Part shown: in pieces, positions 27,228 to 36,424 of the stretch | How positions within the stretch are numbered: the first letter of the stretch is position 1 | Layout of the letters: the number at the start of each line of letters is the position of its first letter | The notes under the pieces: generated by a model | Told to the model about the DNA's origin: nothing | Seen by the model: the letters and a program-made list of their open reading frames with translations, nothing else | Database searches by the model: none | Assembly (NCBI RefSeq): GCF_963676815.1 | Contig: NZ_OY781365.1 | Location: forward strand, 4,622,501 to 4,686,500 | Direction: 5' to 3' | Source: an uncultured Draconibacterium sp. | GTDB lineage: Bacteria > Bacteroidota > Bacteroidia > Bacteroidales > Prolixibacteraceae | Length of the DNA stretch: 64,000 bases | Made by a program: the position numbers and the translations under genes

Positions 27228-29660
27228 ATGAACCGACTCAACTTTCTTTTAAACATGATCATGCTTAGTTTGCTGGTTTTTGGACAGTCGTGCTCTACAG
27301 AACCTACTGTTGAAAAAGCTATCTCAACGCACGTGCTGTGGTACGATAAACCTGCTACTTATTTTGAAGAAAGCCTGGTACTGGGAAACGGCAAAATGGG
27401 GGCTTCTGTTTTTGGCGGAGTTGAATCGGATAAAATCTATCTGAATGATATAACTCTTTGGTCGGGCGAACCGGTTGATCCGTACATGAATCCGGAGGCC
27501 TATAAATTTATCCCTCAAATACGTGAAGCTTTGGCTAACGAAAATTACGAGTTGGCGGATAAATTAAATCATCATTTGATGGGAAGCTATTCCCAATCGT
27601 ACGCGCCTCTGGGTAATCTATATTTGGATTTTCAGCACGAAGGGGATGTGGAAAATTACCATCGTGAACTGGACATAGATAAGGCGGTTTTGTCTACATC
27701 GTACCAGGTTGATGGAGTTTCCTATAAACGTGAATATTTTGTTTCGTATCCCGATCAGATTATGGTAGTGAAACTAAGCTCGGACAAAAAAGATGCGCTG
27801 AACTTTGCTGTTAAATTCGATAGCCAGTTACGTTTCAATACATCCGCAGACAATGATGTGTTAAAGGTGGAAGGATATGCACCGTATCAGGCGCTGCCCA
27901 ATTACCATGCAGGAGATGAAGACCCGATTAAATTTGATGAAAACCGAGGAACGCATTTTTCCACCTATATAAAAGTGGAGAGCAACGGCGCAAATTCGAT
28001 ATATACAGATAGTGTTTTAACTATTTCCGGGGCGAGTGAGGCAGTACTTTATGTATCGATAGCCACCAGTTTCAATGGTTTTGATAAAGACCCTGCAAAA
28101 GAAGGTTTAGACAATAGAGCCATTGCTCATAAACAGTTGGATGACGCAGATAAAAAAGGTGTTGAAAAAATAGAAGAATCGCATATCTCAGATTACAGTT
28201 CGTTGATGAACCGTGTTCAGCTCGATTTGGGAAAAACAACAGCACCGGAACTCCCTACTGACGAACGTTTGAAAAGATATTTTAGTGGTGCTGAGGATAA
28301 AAATCTGGAAGTGCTTTATTTTCAGTACGGACGCTATTTGCTGATTGCCAGCTCCAGAACCGAGGGTGTGCCTGCTAACCTGCAGGGTTTATGGAATCCA
28401 CACCTGCAACCGCCATGGAGCAGTAATTATACCATGAATATTAACGTGGAAGAAAATTACTGGATGGCCGAAACAGGTAATCTAAGCGAAATGCACCGTC
28501 CTTTATTGTCGTTTATTGGCAATGTGGCAAAAACAGGAGCCATAACGGCAAAAACGTTTTATGGAGTTGATCAGGGCTGGGCTTCCTGTCATAATTCCGA
28601 TATCTGGGCCATGAGTAATCCTGTTGGTGGATTCGGTGAAGGCGATCCGGTGTGGGCTTGCTGGAATATGAGTGGTCCGTGGTTAAGTACACATTTGTGG
28701 GAACATTACCAGTTTACACAAGATCTCGATTTCTTGAAAAGCAAAGGTTACCCGCTGATGAAAGGTGCTGCTGAATTCTGTTTAAACTGGATGGTAGAAG
28801 ATAAAAATGGGAATTTGATCACTTCTCCATCTACCTCGCCCGAAAACAATTACATTACCGATAATGGTTATCGCGGAGCTACACTTTATGGTGGAACTGC
28901 CGACCTGGCGATGATTAGAGAATGTTTTTTACAGACCATTAAGGCAACTAAAGTGCTGAATATGGATGACGAATTCAGGACAGAATTGGAAGGGGCTCTG
29001 GCAAAAATGTATCCTTATCAGGTAGGTAAAAAGGGCAACCTGCAAGAGTGGTATTACGATTGGGAAGATGCTGATCCGAAACACCGTCATCAGTCACATT
29101 TGTTCGGCTTGCATCCGGGTAATCACATAACACCCGACGAAACTCCTGAGCTGGCAGAAGCTTGCAAAACAACGCTTGAGATTAAAGGCGATGAAACAAC
29201 CGGCTGGTCGAAAGGCTGGCGTATAAACCTGTGGGCGCGTTTGAAAGACGGTAACCACGCTTACAAAATGTACCGCGAATTGTTGAGTTATGTTGATCCG
29301 TCAGGTAACGATACGCAATACAGCCAGGGTGGGGGGACTTACCCGAATTTGTTCGATGCGCATCCGCCGTTCCAGATCGATGGTAACTTTGGTGGCTCAG
29401 CCGGAGTTATTGAAATGTTGCTGCAATCGCACCAAAACCGTATTGACTTATTGCCTGCACTACCCGATGCATGGCCTGCAGGTTCTGTTAGCGGAATTTG
29501 TGCGCGTGGTGGCTATGAAATAGCAATGGATTGGAGCGCAGGGAAATTAAACAGTGTAACTGTGCTTGCAAAAGCCGGTGGAAGTACCAAAGTTGTGTAT
29601 CTGGGGAAAGAAAAAGAAATTGAGTTGGCAAAAGGGGAATCGGTTACACTTAAATGGTAA
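27228..29660 (+). CDS. GH95-family alpha-L-fucosidase/galactosidase lipoprotein
   Basis: 810 residues from the ATG at 27228; an ATG at 27132 is in frame but lies inside a terminator hairpin. Lipobox cysteine C22 (LLVFGQSCST). The GH95 pattern is clear: N-terminal ESLVLGNGKMGASVFGG and IYLNDITLWSGEP, then EGVPANLQGLWNPHLQPPWS, NYTMNINVEENYWMAETGNL, SPSTSPENNY, HRHQSHLFGLHPGN and FQIDGNFGGSAGVIEMLLQS. GH95 enzymes invert and release terminal alpha-1,2-linked L-fucose (some act on L-galactose). In this locus it would trim a glycan also bearing alpha-mannose. Confidence 0.93.
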   Translation: MNRLNFLLNMIMLSLLVFGQSCSTEPTVEKAISTHVLWYDKPATYFEESLVLGNGKMGASVFGGVESDKIYLNDITLWSGEPVDPYMNPEAYKFIPQIREALANENYELADKLNHHLMGSYSQSYAPLGNLYLDFQHEGDVENYHRELDIDKAVLSTSYQVDGVSYKREYFVSYPDQIMVVKLSSDKKDALNFAVKFDSQLRFNTSADNDVLKVEGYAPYQALPNYHAGDEDPIKFDENRGTHFSTYIKVESNGANSIYTDSVLTISGASEAVLYVSIATSFNGFDKDPAKEGLDNRAIAHKQLDDADKKGVEKIEESHISDYSSLMNRVQLDLGKTTAPELPTDERLKRYFSGAEDKNLEVLYFQYGRYLLIASSRTEGVPANLQGLWNPHLQPPWSSNYTMNINVEENYWMAETGNLSEMHRPLLSFIGNVAKTGAITAKTFYGVDQGWASCHNSDIWAMSNPVGGFGEGDPVWACWNMSGPWLSTHLWEHYQFTQDLDFLKSKGYPLMKGAAEFCLNWMVEDKNGNLITSPSTSPENNYITDNGYRGATLYGGTADLAMIRECFLQTIKATKVLNMDDEFRTELEGALAKMYPYQVGKKGNLQEWYYDWEDADPKHRHQSHLFGLHPGNHITPDETPELAEACKTTLEIKGDETTGWSKGWRINLWARLKDGNHAYKMYRELLSYVDPSGNDTQYSQGGGTYPNLFDAHPPFQIDGNFGGSAGVIEMLLQSHQNRIDLLPALPDAWPAGSVSGICARGGYEIAMDWSAGKLNSVTVLAKAGGSTKVVYLGKEKEIELAKGESVTLKW

Positions 29661-29665
29661 AATGC

Positions 29666-29673
29666 TACATTTG
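29666..29673 (+). promoter_or_regulatory. Candidate promoter for the TPR-like gene
   Basis: TACATTTG matches TAnnTTTG; a TTA at 29644-29646 lies 19 bp upstream where the -33 TTG is expected. It falls just after the GH95 stop and suggests that the next gene is transcribed separately from the PUL. Confidence 0.4.
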
Positions 29674-29719
29674 ACTCCTCAAAAAAGTAAGGCTTCACGT
29701 TGAAGAATAAGTTTAGATT

Positions 29720-30295
29720 ATGCATTTAGTTCTGTTAAAAAACCGACGATTAAATAAGGCAGAGCATGCTTTAAATAGTGGAAAATACCAGGAGGCACTA
29801 AAGCTTGGACAAGCTTTGGTGAATTCACGAAATAAGGCAATTTCTTTCCGGGCAAACCGATTGTGTGGATTGGCACTTTACAAGCGCAAGAAATACGTAG
29901 AAAGTCTGGAGTATCTTGAAAAAGCTTGCCAGACAGGGAACTATCGTCATGACTGGTACAGCCTGGCAATGGCTTTGGTTTTTGCCGGCAAATTGGAAAA
30001 GGCTGAAGAAGCCTTTAAATACGTCTATCGTACCAATGTGCAGCCAGGCTATTTGTTTTCGATTCCTGTTCCGGGTTTGCTTTATCAGTATATGAAAGCC
30101 CTAAAGAAAAATCAGTTTGTTGACGCTGCCGTAATACGAGCGAATGAGTTAAAGCAAATGTTCGTTGGTGTAGGACCGGATACTGCAAAGCAAGTTCAGC
30201 GGGGGCTGCCCAATTTTACCACCTTCCTTGCCGAAGTTGAGCCGTTATTTGAACCGGAACGGTTTTTGGTGTGGAAAAGTGATTTTCGGATGTAG
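29720..30295 (+). CDS. TPR-like hypothetical protein
   Basis: 191 residues, no signal peptide or membrane segment. Helical repeats resembling tetratricopeptides cover about 8-110 (LNKAEHALNSGKYQEALKLG, GLALYKRKKYVESLEYLEKA, YSLAMALVFAGKLEKAEEAF). The C-terminal 80 residues are not recognised. Probably a small scaffold or binding protein in the cytoplasm; partner unknown. It is convergent with pabC, 10 bp away. Confidence 0.75.
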   Translation: MHLVLLKNRRLNKAEHALNSGKYQEALKLGQALVNSRNKAISFRANRLCGLALYKRKKYVESLEYLEKACQTGNYRHDWYSLAMALVFAGKLEKAEEAFKYVYRTNVQPGYLFSIPVPGLLYQYMKALKKNQFVDAAVIRANELKQMFVGVGPDTAKQVQRGLPNFTTFLAEVEPLFEPERFLVWKSDFRM

Positions 30296-30305
30296 AGTAA
30301 TCTCT

Positions 30306-30902
30306 TCAGCGGATAATTCTTTCAATAGGTAGCATCGGCACATCATGCATATCCTGCAAGGCATTTATCAAACCAATTTTTTGGAAGTTGTGCAGGTCGT
30401 CAACAGTAATGCGACAAACCGAAATTTTGTTTTCGGCGAGCAATCGTGCGCGTTGTGTCCCGGGAAGCAAGGGCGTGTCGGGAGTCCACCATTTTTCGCC
30501 ATCAAAAAATATGGGATTGGCAGTAAAACTGTCCGTAATGCAATTGTTTTGTATAATGAGAATATCATCGCAATCACCACGCATGTCGTATAAATGTTGT
30601 AGTTGTTTGCGGTCGGTGTATTTACTGGTGTATTCAATGCTGTTGTCTTCAATCAGTCGGATGCTGTTAATGGGCCGATACTGATGAGGCAGAAACTCGA
30701 TCTTTTCAATCTCCGCGGCGTAGACCACCCGGCAACGATAAAGGCCTTTCGCGCAGTCTGTCGGTATTTTAATCAGTTCTTCCAACTTCAACTTTGGTTC
30801 TTCCGGAAAGAATTTCAGTCGTGCCACATCAAACCTTGCCTGGTGATAGTGCAGGTTATAGAGTTTCCCGTCTTTACATTTTATGGTTTCCAGTAATTGC
30901 AT
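30306..30902 (-). CDS. pabC: Aminotransferase class IV protein, likely aminodeoxychorismate lyase
   Basis: 198 residues, short but complete for the PabC-like class IV aminotransferases of Bacteroidota. The PLP-fold pattern includes CKDGKLYNLHYHQARFD at the N-terminus, a lysine in RQLQHLYD-type context, and ILIIQNNCITDSFTANPIFF followed by WWTPDTPLLPGTQRARLLAE, the typical class IV C-terminal motif. PabC eliminates pyruvate from 4-amino-4-deoxychorismate to form p-aminobenzoate for folate. The upstream gene on the same strand is pabB, which supports this call over a branched-chain aminotransferase. Confidence 0.85.
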   Translation of the reverse strand: MQLLETIKCKDGKLYNLHYHQARFDVARLKFFPEEPKLKLEELIKIPTDCAKGLYRCRVVYAAEIEKIEFLPHQYRPINSIRLIEDNSIEYTSKYTDRKQLQHLYDMRGDCDDILIIQNNCITDSFTANPIFFDGEKWWTPDTPLLPGTQRARLLAENKISVCRITVDDLHNFQKIGLINALQDMHDVPMLPIERIIR

Positions 30903-30910
30903 TTTTTTTA

Positions 30911-30952
30911 AGCTATTAGCTATTAGCTCTCAGCCACAAGCTACAAGTTTTT
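30911..30952. repeat. 7-bp tandem repeat in the pabB-pabC spacer
   Basis: Heptamers in register: AGCTATT, AGCTATT, AGCTCTC, AGCCACA, AGCTACA, AGTTTTT. AG is kept in all six and AGC in five. It occupies part of the 124-bp spacer between pabB and pabC. Confidence 0.7.
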
Positions 30953-31026
30953 TAATTTATCAATTAAAGCATTTTCGTATTAAAGCATTTTTCCAACAAT
31001 CCCCATCAATCTCTTCTCGATCTTCG

Positions 31027-32004
31027 TCAATCTTTCTTAAAAACCGGAATATAAACTTTCTTCACCAGCTCTTCGTATTCACTTTCGGCATCGCTCAAAA
31101 AAGTTATTCCTCCGCCGCTTTTGTATACCAGTTGATCATCCTGTTTTTCTATGTAGCGTATCAGCACACAGCTGTCGAGGTTTTGCCCGTCGAAATAACC
31201 AAAAATACCGGTGTAAAAACCACGGTCATAGTTTTCCGCTGCTTTAATTATCTCTACGGTTTTCTTTTTTGGTGCACCACAAATCGATCCGGCAGGCAGC
31301 ATTTTAAAAATTATGTCGCCAATTTGTTTCGTGTAGTTTTCGGGCAGATCGCCGCTAATTTTCGAACTAACCTGCCATAAATCGCGCTGGTTGGTTTTTA
31401 GCCGCTCCAGGTAACGAAATTTTTCTACGGTTACATTTTCGGCCACCAGGCTAAGGTCGTTTCGTATCAGGTCTACAATGGTATTGTGTTCAGCCAACTC
31501 TTTCGAGTCGTTCAGAATTCGCTCTTTGGCATTGGGCAACGAAGCATCCATCGTTCCTTTCATGGGGTACGATGAAATCTTTCCGGCATCGATCTGCACA
31601 AATATTTCGGGCGAAAAACATACAAACTCATCTTTTAGCAGCACTTTATAACGTGCCTGGCTGTAGTGAAAGATCTCCTCCAGCGAAAGATTGGTTTTAA
31701 CCCTTGTTGGCTGCGTGTAATTCAACAAATAGGTATCGCCGTTGTGAATGTGGTGCTGAACAAGGTCGTATCCTTTTTTATACTGGCTGAATGAAACCGG
31801 TTCAGTTTTCCATTTTATTTCTTTTTCATCACTTGATGGATGGGCAAAATTAGATTGTTTGTTTGCCTGCCACCAAATTTTATCTGTTTCATCGGGCTTG
31901 AAAAGCTTTACTTTTGTTGTGTCGAAATCAATTACAAAAACAAAAGCCTCGTTTTGGCGGCCCAGTTCATTCATTTCCGATATTATTGTTCTGCTTTCCT
32001 TCAT
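31027..32004 (-). CDS. pabB: Aminodeoxychorismate synthase component I
   Basis: Converts chorismate and ammonia (or glutamine through a PabA subunit) to 4-amino-4-deoxychorismate. 325 residues from the ATG at 32004; an earlier in-frame start would run into the divergent yggS leader and adds non-conserved sequence. Chorismate-enzyme motifs are present: DTYLLNYTQPT, FVCFSPEIFVQI, SYPMKGTMDASLPNA, DLIRNDLSLVAENVTVEKFR, QVSSKISGDL, LPAGSICGAPKKKTVEII and GFYTGIFGYFDG. The N-terminal glutamine-binding extension seen in TrpE is reduced, as in other short PabB proteins. pabC follows on the same strand. Confidence 0.92.
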   Translation of the reverse strand: MKESRTIISEMNELGRQNEAFVFVIDFDTTKVKLFKPDETDKIWWQANKQSNFAHPSSDEKEIKWKTEPVSFSQYKKGYDLVQHHIHNGDTYLLNYTQPTRVKTNLSLEEIFHYSQARYKVLLKDEFVCFSPEIFVQIDAGKISSYPMKGTMDASLPNAKERILNDSKELAEHNTIVDLIRNDLSLVAENVTVEKFRYLERLKTNQRDLWQVSSKISGDLPENYTKQIGDIIFKMLPAGSICGAPKKKTVEIIKAAENYDRGFYTGIFGYFDGQNLDSCVLIRYIEKQDDQLVYKSGGGITFLSDAESEYEELVKKVYIPVFKKD

Positions 32005-32115
32005 CCTGTGCTGCAAAAGTATTAAAATGCCTGATATTTTGCTTCCAACTTTGAACCCGGATCGTTGAAGGGTTTCCAACTTTATTTCTATTTTTACGTC
32101 AAATTCTTGCGAGGG

Positions 32116-32784
32116 ATGGATATTGGTAAAAATATAAAAGAAATTACAGAAAGTTTACCTGAAAATGTGCGGCTGGTAGCAGTTTCAAAAACAAAACCCA
32201 ATGAGGATATTTTGGAGGCTTACAATGCCGGTCATCGTATTTTTGGTGAAAACAAGGTACAGGATTTAACCAAAAAATACGAGGAATTGCCCAAAGATAT
32301 CGAGTGGCATTTTATTGGACATCCGCAATCGAACAAGGTAAAATATATTGCTCCGTTCATCTCGCTTATTCATGGTGTCGATTCCATTAAACTGTTAAAA
32401 ACCATCAATAAAGAGGCCATTAAAAATAATCGGGAAATCGATGTGTTGCTTCAGTTTCATATTGCCAAAGAACTAACCAAGTTTGGTTTGTCGCGTGATG
32501 AAGCCGATGTTTTACTGACTTCAGATGCATTTAAGCAGTTAACAAACGTACGAGTTGTTGGAGTGATGGGAATGGCCACTTACACAGATGATAAAGATCA
32601 GGTGCGTAATGAGTTTCGCGTGTTAAAAAGTATTTTTAATTCGCTGAAAAATAAATACTTTTCCGATTCCAAAATTTTCACGGAGATTTCAATGGGAATG
32701 TCGGGTGATTATCCCTTAGCCGTAGAAGAAGGAAGCACGATGATTCGTGTGGGAAGTAGGATTTTTGGAGCACGGAATTATTGA
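32116..32784 (+). CDS. YggS-family PLP homeostasis protein
   Basis: 222 residues from the ATG at 32116 (an upstream TTG is in frame but extends into unconserved sequence). The pyridoxal-phosphate lysine lies in LVAVSKTKPNEDILEAYNAG, followed by FGENKVQDL, WHFIGHPQSNKVKYI, GVMGMATYTD and, near the end, SMGMSGDYPLAVEEGSTMIR and VGSRIFGAR. These are the signatures of the single-domain alanine-racemase-fold proteins (YggS/PLPBP) that buffer free PLP. Divergent from pabB. Confidence 0.95.
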   Translation: MDIGKNIKEITESLPENVRLVAVSKTKPNEDILEAYNAGHRIFGENKVQDLTKKYEELPKDIEWHFIGHPQSNKVKYIAPFISLIHGVDSIKLLKTINKEAIKNNREIDVLLQFHIAKELTKFGLSRDEADVLLTSDAFKQLTNVRVVGVMGMATYTDDKDQVRNEFRVLKSIFNSLKNKYFSDSKIFTEISMGMSGDYPLAVEEGSTMIRVGSRIFGARNY

Positions 32785-32874
32785 AACAGACAGATTTATT
32801 GAAATAAAGACAGAGGTAAAGGCACGAAATTATTTCTACCTTGAAAGCTGTTCTGCAAACTTTAAACTTTTATT

Positions 32875-33864
32875 ATGGCAAATTTAGAGACTACATACCT
32901 CGGACTAAAGCTGAAAAATCCTTTGGTTGCCGCCAGTTCGGGACTAACCAGTTCGGTTGAAAAAATTAAAGAACTTGCTGATGCCGGAATTGGAGCCATC
33001 GTGCTGAAATCGATTTTCGAGGAGCAGATTAACAACGAGGTAACCAATATGCTGGCTAAAGATCAGCAGAATGTTGGTTACCCTGAGGCTGAAGATTACA
33101 TTAAAAATTACATGCGCGACAACACGGTAACGAAACACCTTGAGCTGGTAAAACAAGCCAAAGAAGCTGTTGATGTGCCGATTATAACCAGTGTAAACTG
33201 TGTGTCGTCGAAAGAGTGGACCACTTTTGCCAAAGATTTTGAAGAAGCCGGTGCCGATGCCATTGAATTGAATATTTTTTATTTGCCAACCGACCGTCAT
33301 GAAAAGCCGGGAATGATCGAACAGCTTTACCTTGATGTACTTGAAAAGGTAAAAAGCGAAGTGAGTATTCCTGTGTCGGTTAAATTTGGTTTGAACCACA
33401 GTAATATTATTGGAATGGCCGACAAACTAAAAGCCAATGGTGCTGCCGGAGTGGTAATGTTTAATCGTTTTTACGAGCCTGATATAAACCTGGACAAGCT
33501 GGAGTTAGTTGCTTCAGAAGTGTTTAGTGCACCATCTGATTTGCGTCGTTCGTTGCGCTGGGTGGGTATTGTTTCTTCGTCAGTTACACATTTAGATATT
33601 GCAGCCTCAACCGGTATTCATGATGGGGATGCAGTAATTAAACAGTTGTTGGCCGGCGCTCAGGTTGCTCAATTGTGTTCAACTTTATATGTAAACGGTG
33701 CTAGTGTTGTAAGCGGAATCCTAGATGAATTAACTGCATTTATGAAAAAATGGAACTTTAAAACGATTGATGATTTCAGAGGACGACTTTCGTATAAAAA
33801 TATTCCAGATCCAATTGTTTACGAGCGCTCTCAATTCATGAAATATTTCTCGAACAGAAAATAA
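32875..33864 (+). CDS. Dihydroorotate dehydrogenase-like FMN protein
   Basis: 329 residues with a TIM-barrel flavoprotein pattern: NLETTYLGLKLKNPLVAASS at the N-terminus, then SVNCVSSKEWTTFAKDFEEA, DAIELNIFYLP, VSVKFGLNHSNIIGMADKLK, AAGVVMFNRFYEPDI and, late, DAVIKQLLAGAQVAQLCSTL with a phosphate-binding loop. Bacteroidota carry this paralogue in addition to true PyrD; it is annotated as DHOD-like and its reaction is not established. It lies 90 bp after yggS. Confidence 0.88.
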   Translation: MANLETTYLGLKLKNPLVAASSGLTSSVEKIKELADAGIGAIVLKSIFEEQINNEVTNMLAKDQQNVGYPEAEDYIKNYMRDNTVTKHLELVKQAKEAVDVPIITSVNCVSSKEWTTFAKDFEEAGADAIELNIFYLPTDRHEKPGMIEQLYLDVLEKVKSEVSIPVSVKFGLNHSNIIGMADKLKANGAAGVVMFNRFYEPDINLDKLELVASEVFSAPSDLRRSLRWVGIVSSSVTHLDIAASTGIHDGDAVIKQLLAGAQVAQLCSTLYVNGASVVSGILDELTAFMKKWNFKTIDDFRGRLSYKNIPDPIVYERSQFMKYFSNRK

Positions 33865-33877
33865 TCACGGGATTAAT

Positions 33878-36106
33878 ATGATAAAACTGAAACCGGTATT
33901 TCTTGGCGTATTGTTATACTTTTGGGGAGGTACCGGTTTTGTTTTGGGGCAAAATGTCCCGGTTATTGAAAATCTTCAGACAGATCCCGTACAATACTGT
34001 TATGATCCGGTAGCTGTTGCGCCTGCTATTTCAATTCAAAATATTCAGGTAGATGAGGAAAATGAGGGAATGAAAGTCTCCATCATTGATTATATCAAGG
34101 GAGAAGACCTACTGGTTTACGATGTTGTATCCGGTTTTTCTTATAACTGGAATGAAAATTCAGGAGTACTCGAAATAAGAGGAATCGGAAGTGATGAAAG
34201 TTACGAAGATGCTGTATCAAAAGTATATTATCAAAATATTTCGAACTCTCGCACCCCCGGAATTCGCTCTTTCTCCATAAATTTGGTAGATGCTGATTAC
34301 TTACCCGCAACTCAACATTTTTATCGTTTTGTACCTAACGAATCAATAACCTGGACAAACGCTCGTATTATCGCAGAATCAGAATCAATGGAATACTATG
34401 GTTTGCAAGGTTATTTGGCTACAATACGTTCAAAAGAAGAACAAGACTTTATATATACCAAAACAGAAGGAACCGGTTGGATAGGTGGCTCTGATGCAGC
34501 TCAAGAAGGAACATGGAAATGGGTGGTTGGACCGGATGCAGGAGTTGTTTTCTGGTCGGGAAATGCTGGTGGAGGACCTGTTAACGGTGAGTATTCGCAT
34601 TGGGGCTCAGGTGAGCCCAATAACTCGGGAGATGAAGATTATGCACATATTTTATACAGTGTTGGAGTTCGGGGATATTGGAATGATTTGAGAAATCCGG
34701 GTTCTGGTATTGCCGGGTATATTCCACAAGGATTTCTGATTGAATATGGCGGGATGCCCGGTGATCCTGATGTGGATTTATCGGCGGTTTCATATGTTGA
34801 CGTAAGAGATAGTGATAAACCGGAATTGGACGAAAGTGTGTCAATGCTTTTTTGTGGTGATAAAACGCAAGAGTTTAATATTGAATTTACAAACGTACAT
34901 CCCAATATTAGTTTGCGTGCATTAAATTCATTGGTAACCATTCAAAATGCAAATACATACAATCCAATCATCACTGTTCCCGAGTATGGTAGTTACACCT
35001 TCTTTCTAAAATCCAATGACGTAGCAAATTGCGAATATATAGATACTCTTGAAATTGAATTCCATAACCAACCCGAGGCTGCCTTTAGTCTTGATGAAGA
35101 TGAATGCTACGGCTATAATCTGCAGCTCGCATTTGATGGAATTACGGAAGAGGAAGCTGAATTCACCTGGTATTTCAATGCTGAAGTTTTTATATCAGGA
35201 ACAGAAATTGATAGTGTAACCATTCCATTGGGTTTTGATGATATTAACCGAACGGTAGCTCTAAAAGTAAATGAGCAGGGATGTACTGCTGTCTCACTAC
35301 CAAAAACTGTTAACGTAAAACCTTCTATAAGCGTAACATCTGATAATATGAGTGGTTGCTCGCCGATAACTGCAAGTTTCGCAGCCACTTCAAACAACAC
35401 AGTAGAATCGTATTTGTGGGATTTCGATGATGGGACTAATTCGGATGAAGCAGAACCTGAGCATCTTTTTACTAACTCGGTAGATGAACTTTTAGCATTT
35501 GATGTGAGCCTGACAGTACTCGACCAAAATGGCTGCGAAAATACGGCTGTTTATGATTCGCAGGTAAAAGTATATCCCGTTCCAACAGCAGATTTTGATT
35601 TTGAACCACAAGAAATACTGATTACAGCACCGGAGGTAGAATTTGAAAATTTGAGTCACGCTGCAACAGATTTCTATTGGGATTTTGGCGATAGTACAAG
35701 CACTACCGAAAAAGATCCGAATCACAGATTTACATCGTTAGGATTTTATAGCATCTGGCTTCAGGTGGCTAATGATTTTACTTGCACGGATACAATCGCA
35801 AAACAAATACGAGTTACTTTTGATAAGCTCAATCCACCAAATGCCTTCTCGCCGAATGCAACACTTACCGAAAACCGGGAATTCAGACTTTATGCCGATG
35901 GTGTTGTAAACGAAGGATATAGTATGCTGATTTTTAATCGGTGGGGCGAACTTATCTTTCAATCGAATACGCAGCAACAAGGCTGGGATGGAAAAATGCA
36001 AAACGGAAAATTTGCACCTGCCGGAGTGTATACATGGGTGCTAAATTATTACGACTTTAGTGGTGATTTGCACAAACAAAAAGGAAATGTAACCCTATTG
36101 TTCTGA
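33878..36106 (+). CDS. T9SS-secreted surface protein with C-type lectin and PKD domains
   Basis: 742 residues. Signal peptide to about residue 25 (GTGFVLGQ). A C-type lectin-like domain spans about 147-291 (ITWTNARIIAESESMEYYGL start, WIGGSDAAQEGTWKWV, EPN at 246-248, WND at 268-270). Two PKD-like beta domains follow at about 480-650 (SYLWDFDDGTNSDEAEPEHL, DFYWDFGDSTSTTEKDPNHR). The last 90 residues (NAFSPNATLTENREF, MLIFNRWGELIFQS, GWDGKMQNGKFAPAGVYTWV) form the gliding-motility-associated, type B T9SS sorting domain. It should be exported by T9SS and held at the surface, helped by a PorP/SprF protein encoded nearby. It starts 13 bp after the DHOD-like gene. Confidence 0.93.
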   Translation: MIKLKPVFLGVLLYFWGGTGFVLGQNVPVIENLQTDPVQYCYDPVAVAPAISIQNIQVDEENEGMKVSIIDYIKGEDLLVYDVVSGFSYNWNENSGVLEIRGIGSDESYEDAVSKVYYQNISNSRTPGIRSFSINLVDADYLPATQHFYRFVPNESITWTNARIIAESESMEYYGLQGYLATIRSKEEQDFIYTKTEGTGWIGGSDAAQEGTWKWVVGPDAGVVFWSGNAGGGPVNGEYSHWGSGEPNNSGDEDYAHILYSVGVRGYWNDLRNPGSGIAGYIPQGFLIEYGGMPGDPDVDLSAVSYVDVRDSDKPELDESVSMLFCGDKTQEFNIEFTNVHPNISLRALNSLVTIQNANTYNPIITVPEYGSYTFFLKSNDVANCEYIDTLEIEFHNQPEAAFSLDEDECYGYNLQLAFDGITEEEAEFTWYFNAEVFISGTEIDSVTIPLGFDDINRTVALKVNEQGCTAVSLPKTVNVKPSISVTSDNMSGCSPITASFAATSNNTVESYLWDFDDGTNSDEAEPEHLFTNSVDELLAFDVSLTVLDQNGCENTAVYDSQVKVYPVPTADFDFEPQEILITAPEVEFENLSHAATDFYWDFGDSTSTTEKDPNHRFTSLGFYSIWLQVANDFTCTDTIAKQIRVTFDKLNPPNAFSPNATLTENREFRLYADGVVNEGYSMLIFNRWGELIFQSNTQQQGWDGKMQNGKFAPAGVYTWVLNYYDFSGDLHKQKGNVTLLF

Positions 36107-36253
36107 TACAATCGATTGCACTAAAATGTGTTAAATTCATTGACTTTCAACCTGTTTATTAGTATCTTTCTTCTCCTTCAAAACGTATAAGGAAATGATT
36201 TTCCGGATGAGGTAAAGGTTTTGTAGATATTATAATATTTAAAAGGATTGAAG

Positions 36254-36424
36254 ATGAAGCGGACAACCAAATTTGAATCGTACTCTGAAAAGGAATATCC
36301 GGTGTATATGGATTTTCAGAATGTAAAGAAAAAGGAACGGGACTTTCGTAGCGAGGAACATTTTGTGGTGCCTTGGGAGTTATCGCACGACGAAAAAAAA
36401 TATACAGCTAAATCATGGGAATAA
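36254..36424 (+). CDS. Small hypothetical protein, 56 residues
   Basis: ATG at 36254 to TAA at 36422-36424. Highly charged and soluble: MKRTTKFESYSEKEYPVYMD at the start, many lysine, glutamate and aspartate residues, and a tryptophan-rich end (VVPWELSHDEKKYTAKSWE). GGATTGAAG lies just upstream, a plausible weak ribosome site. Its last 17 bp overlap the convergent 3' end of the interrupted PorP gene. No family recognised; it may be chance, but the composition and position downstream of the T9SS gene favour a real gene. Confidence 0.45.
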   Translation: MKRTTKFESYSEKEYPVYMDFQNVKKKERDFRSEEHFVVPWELSHDEKKYTAKSWE

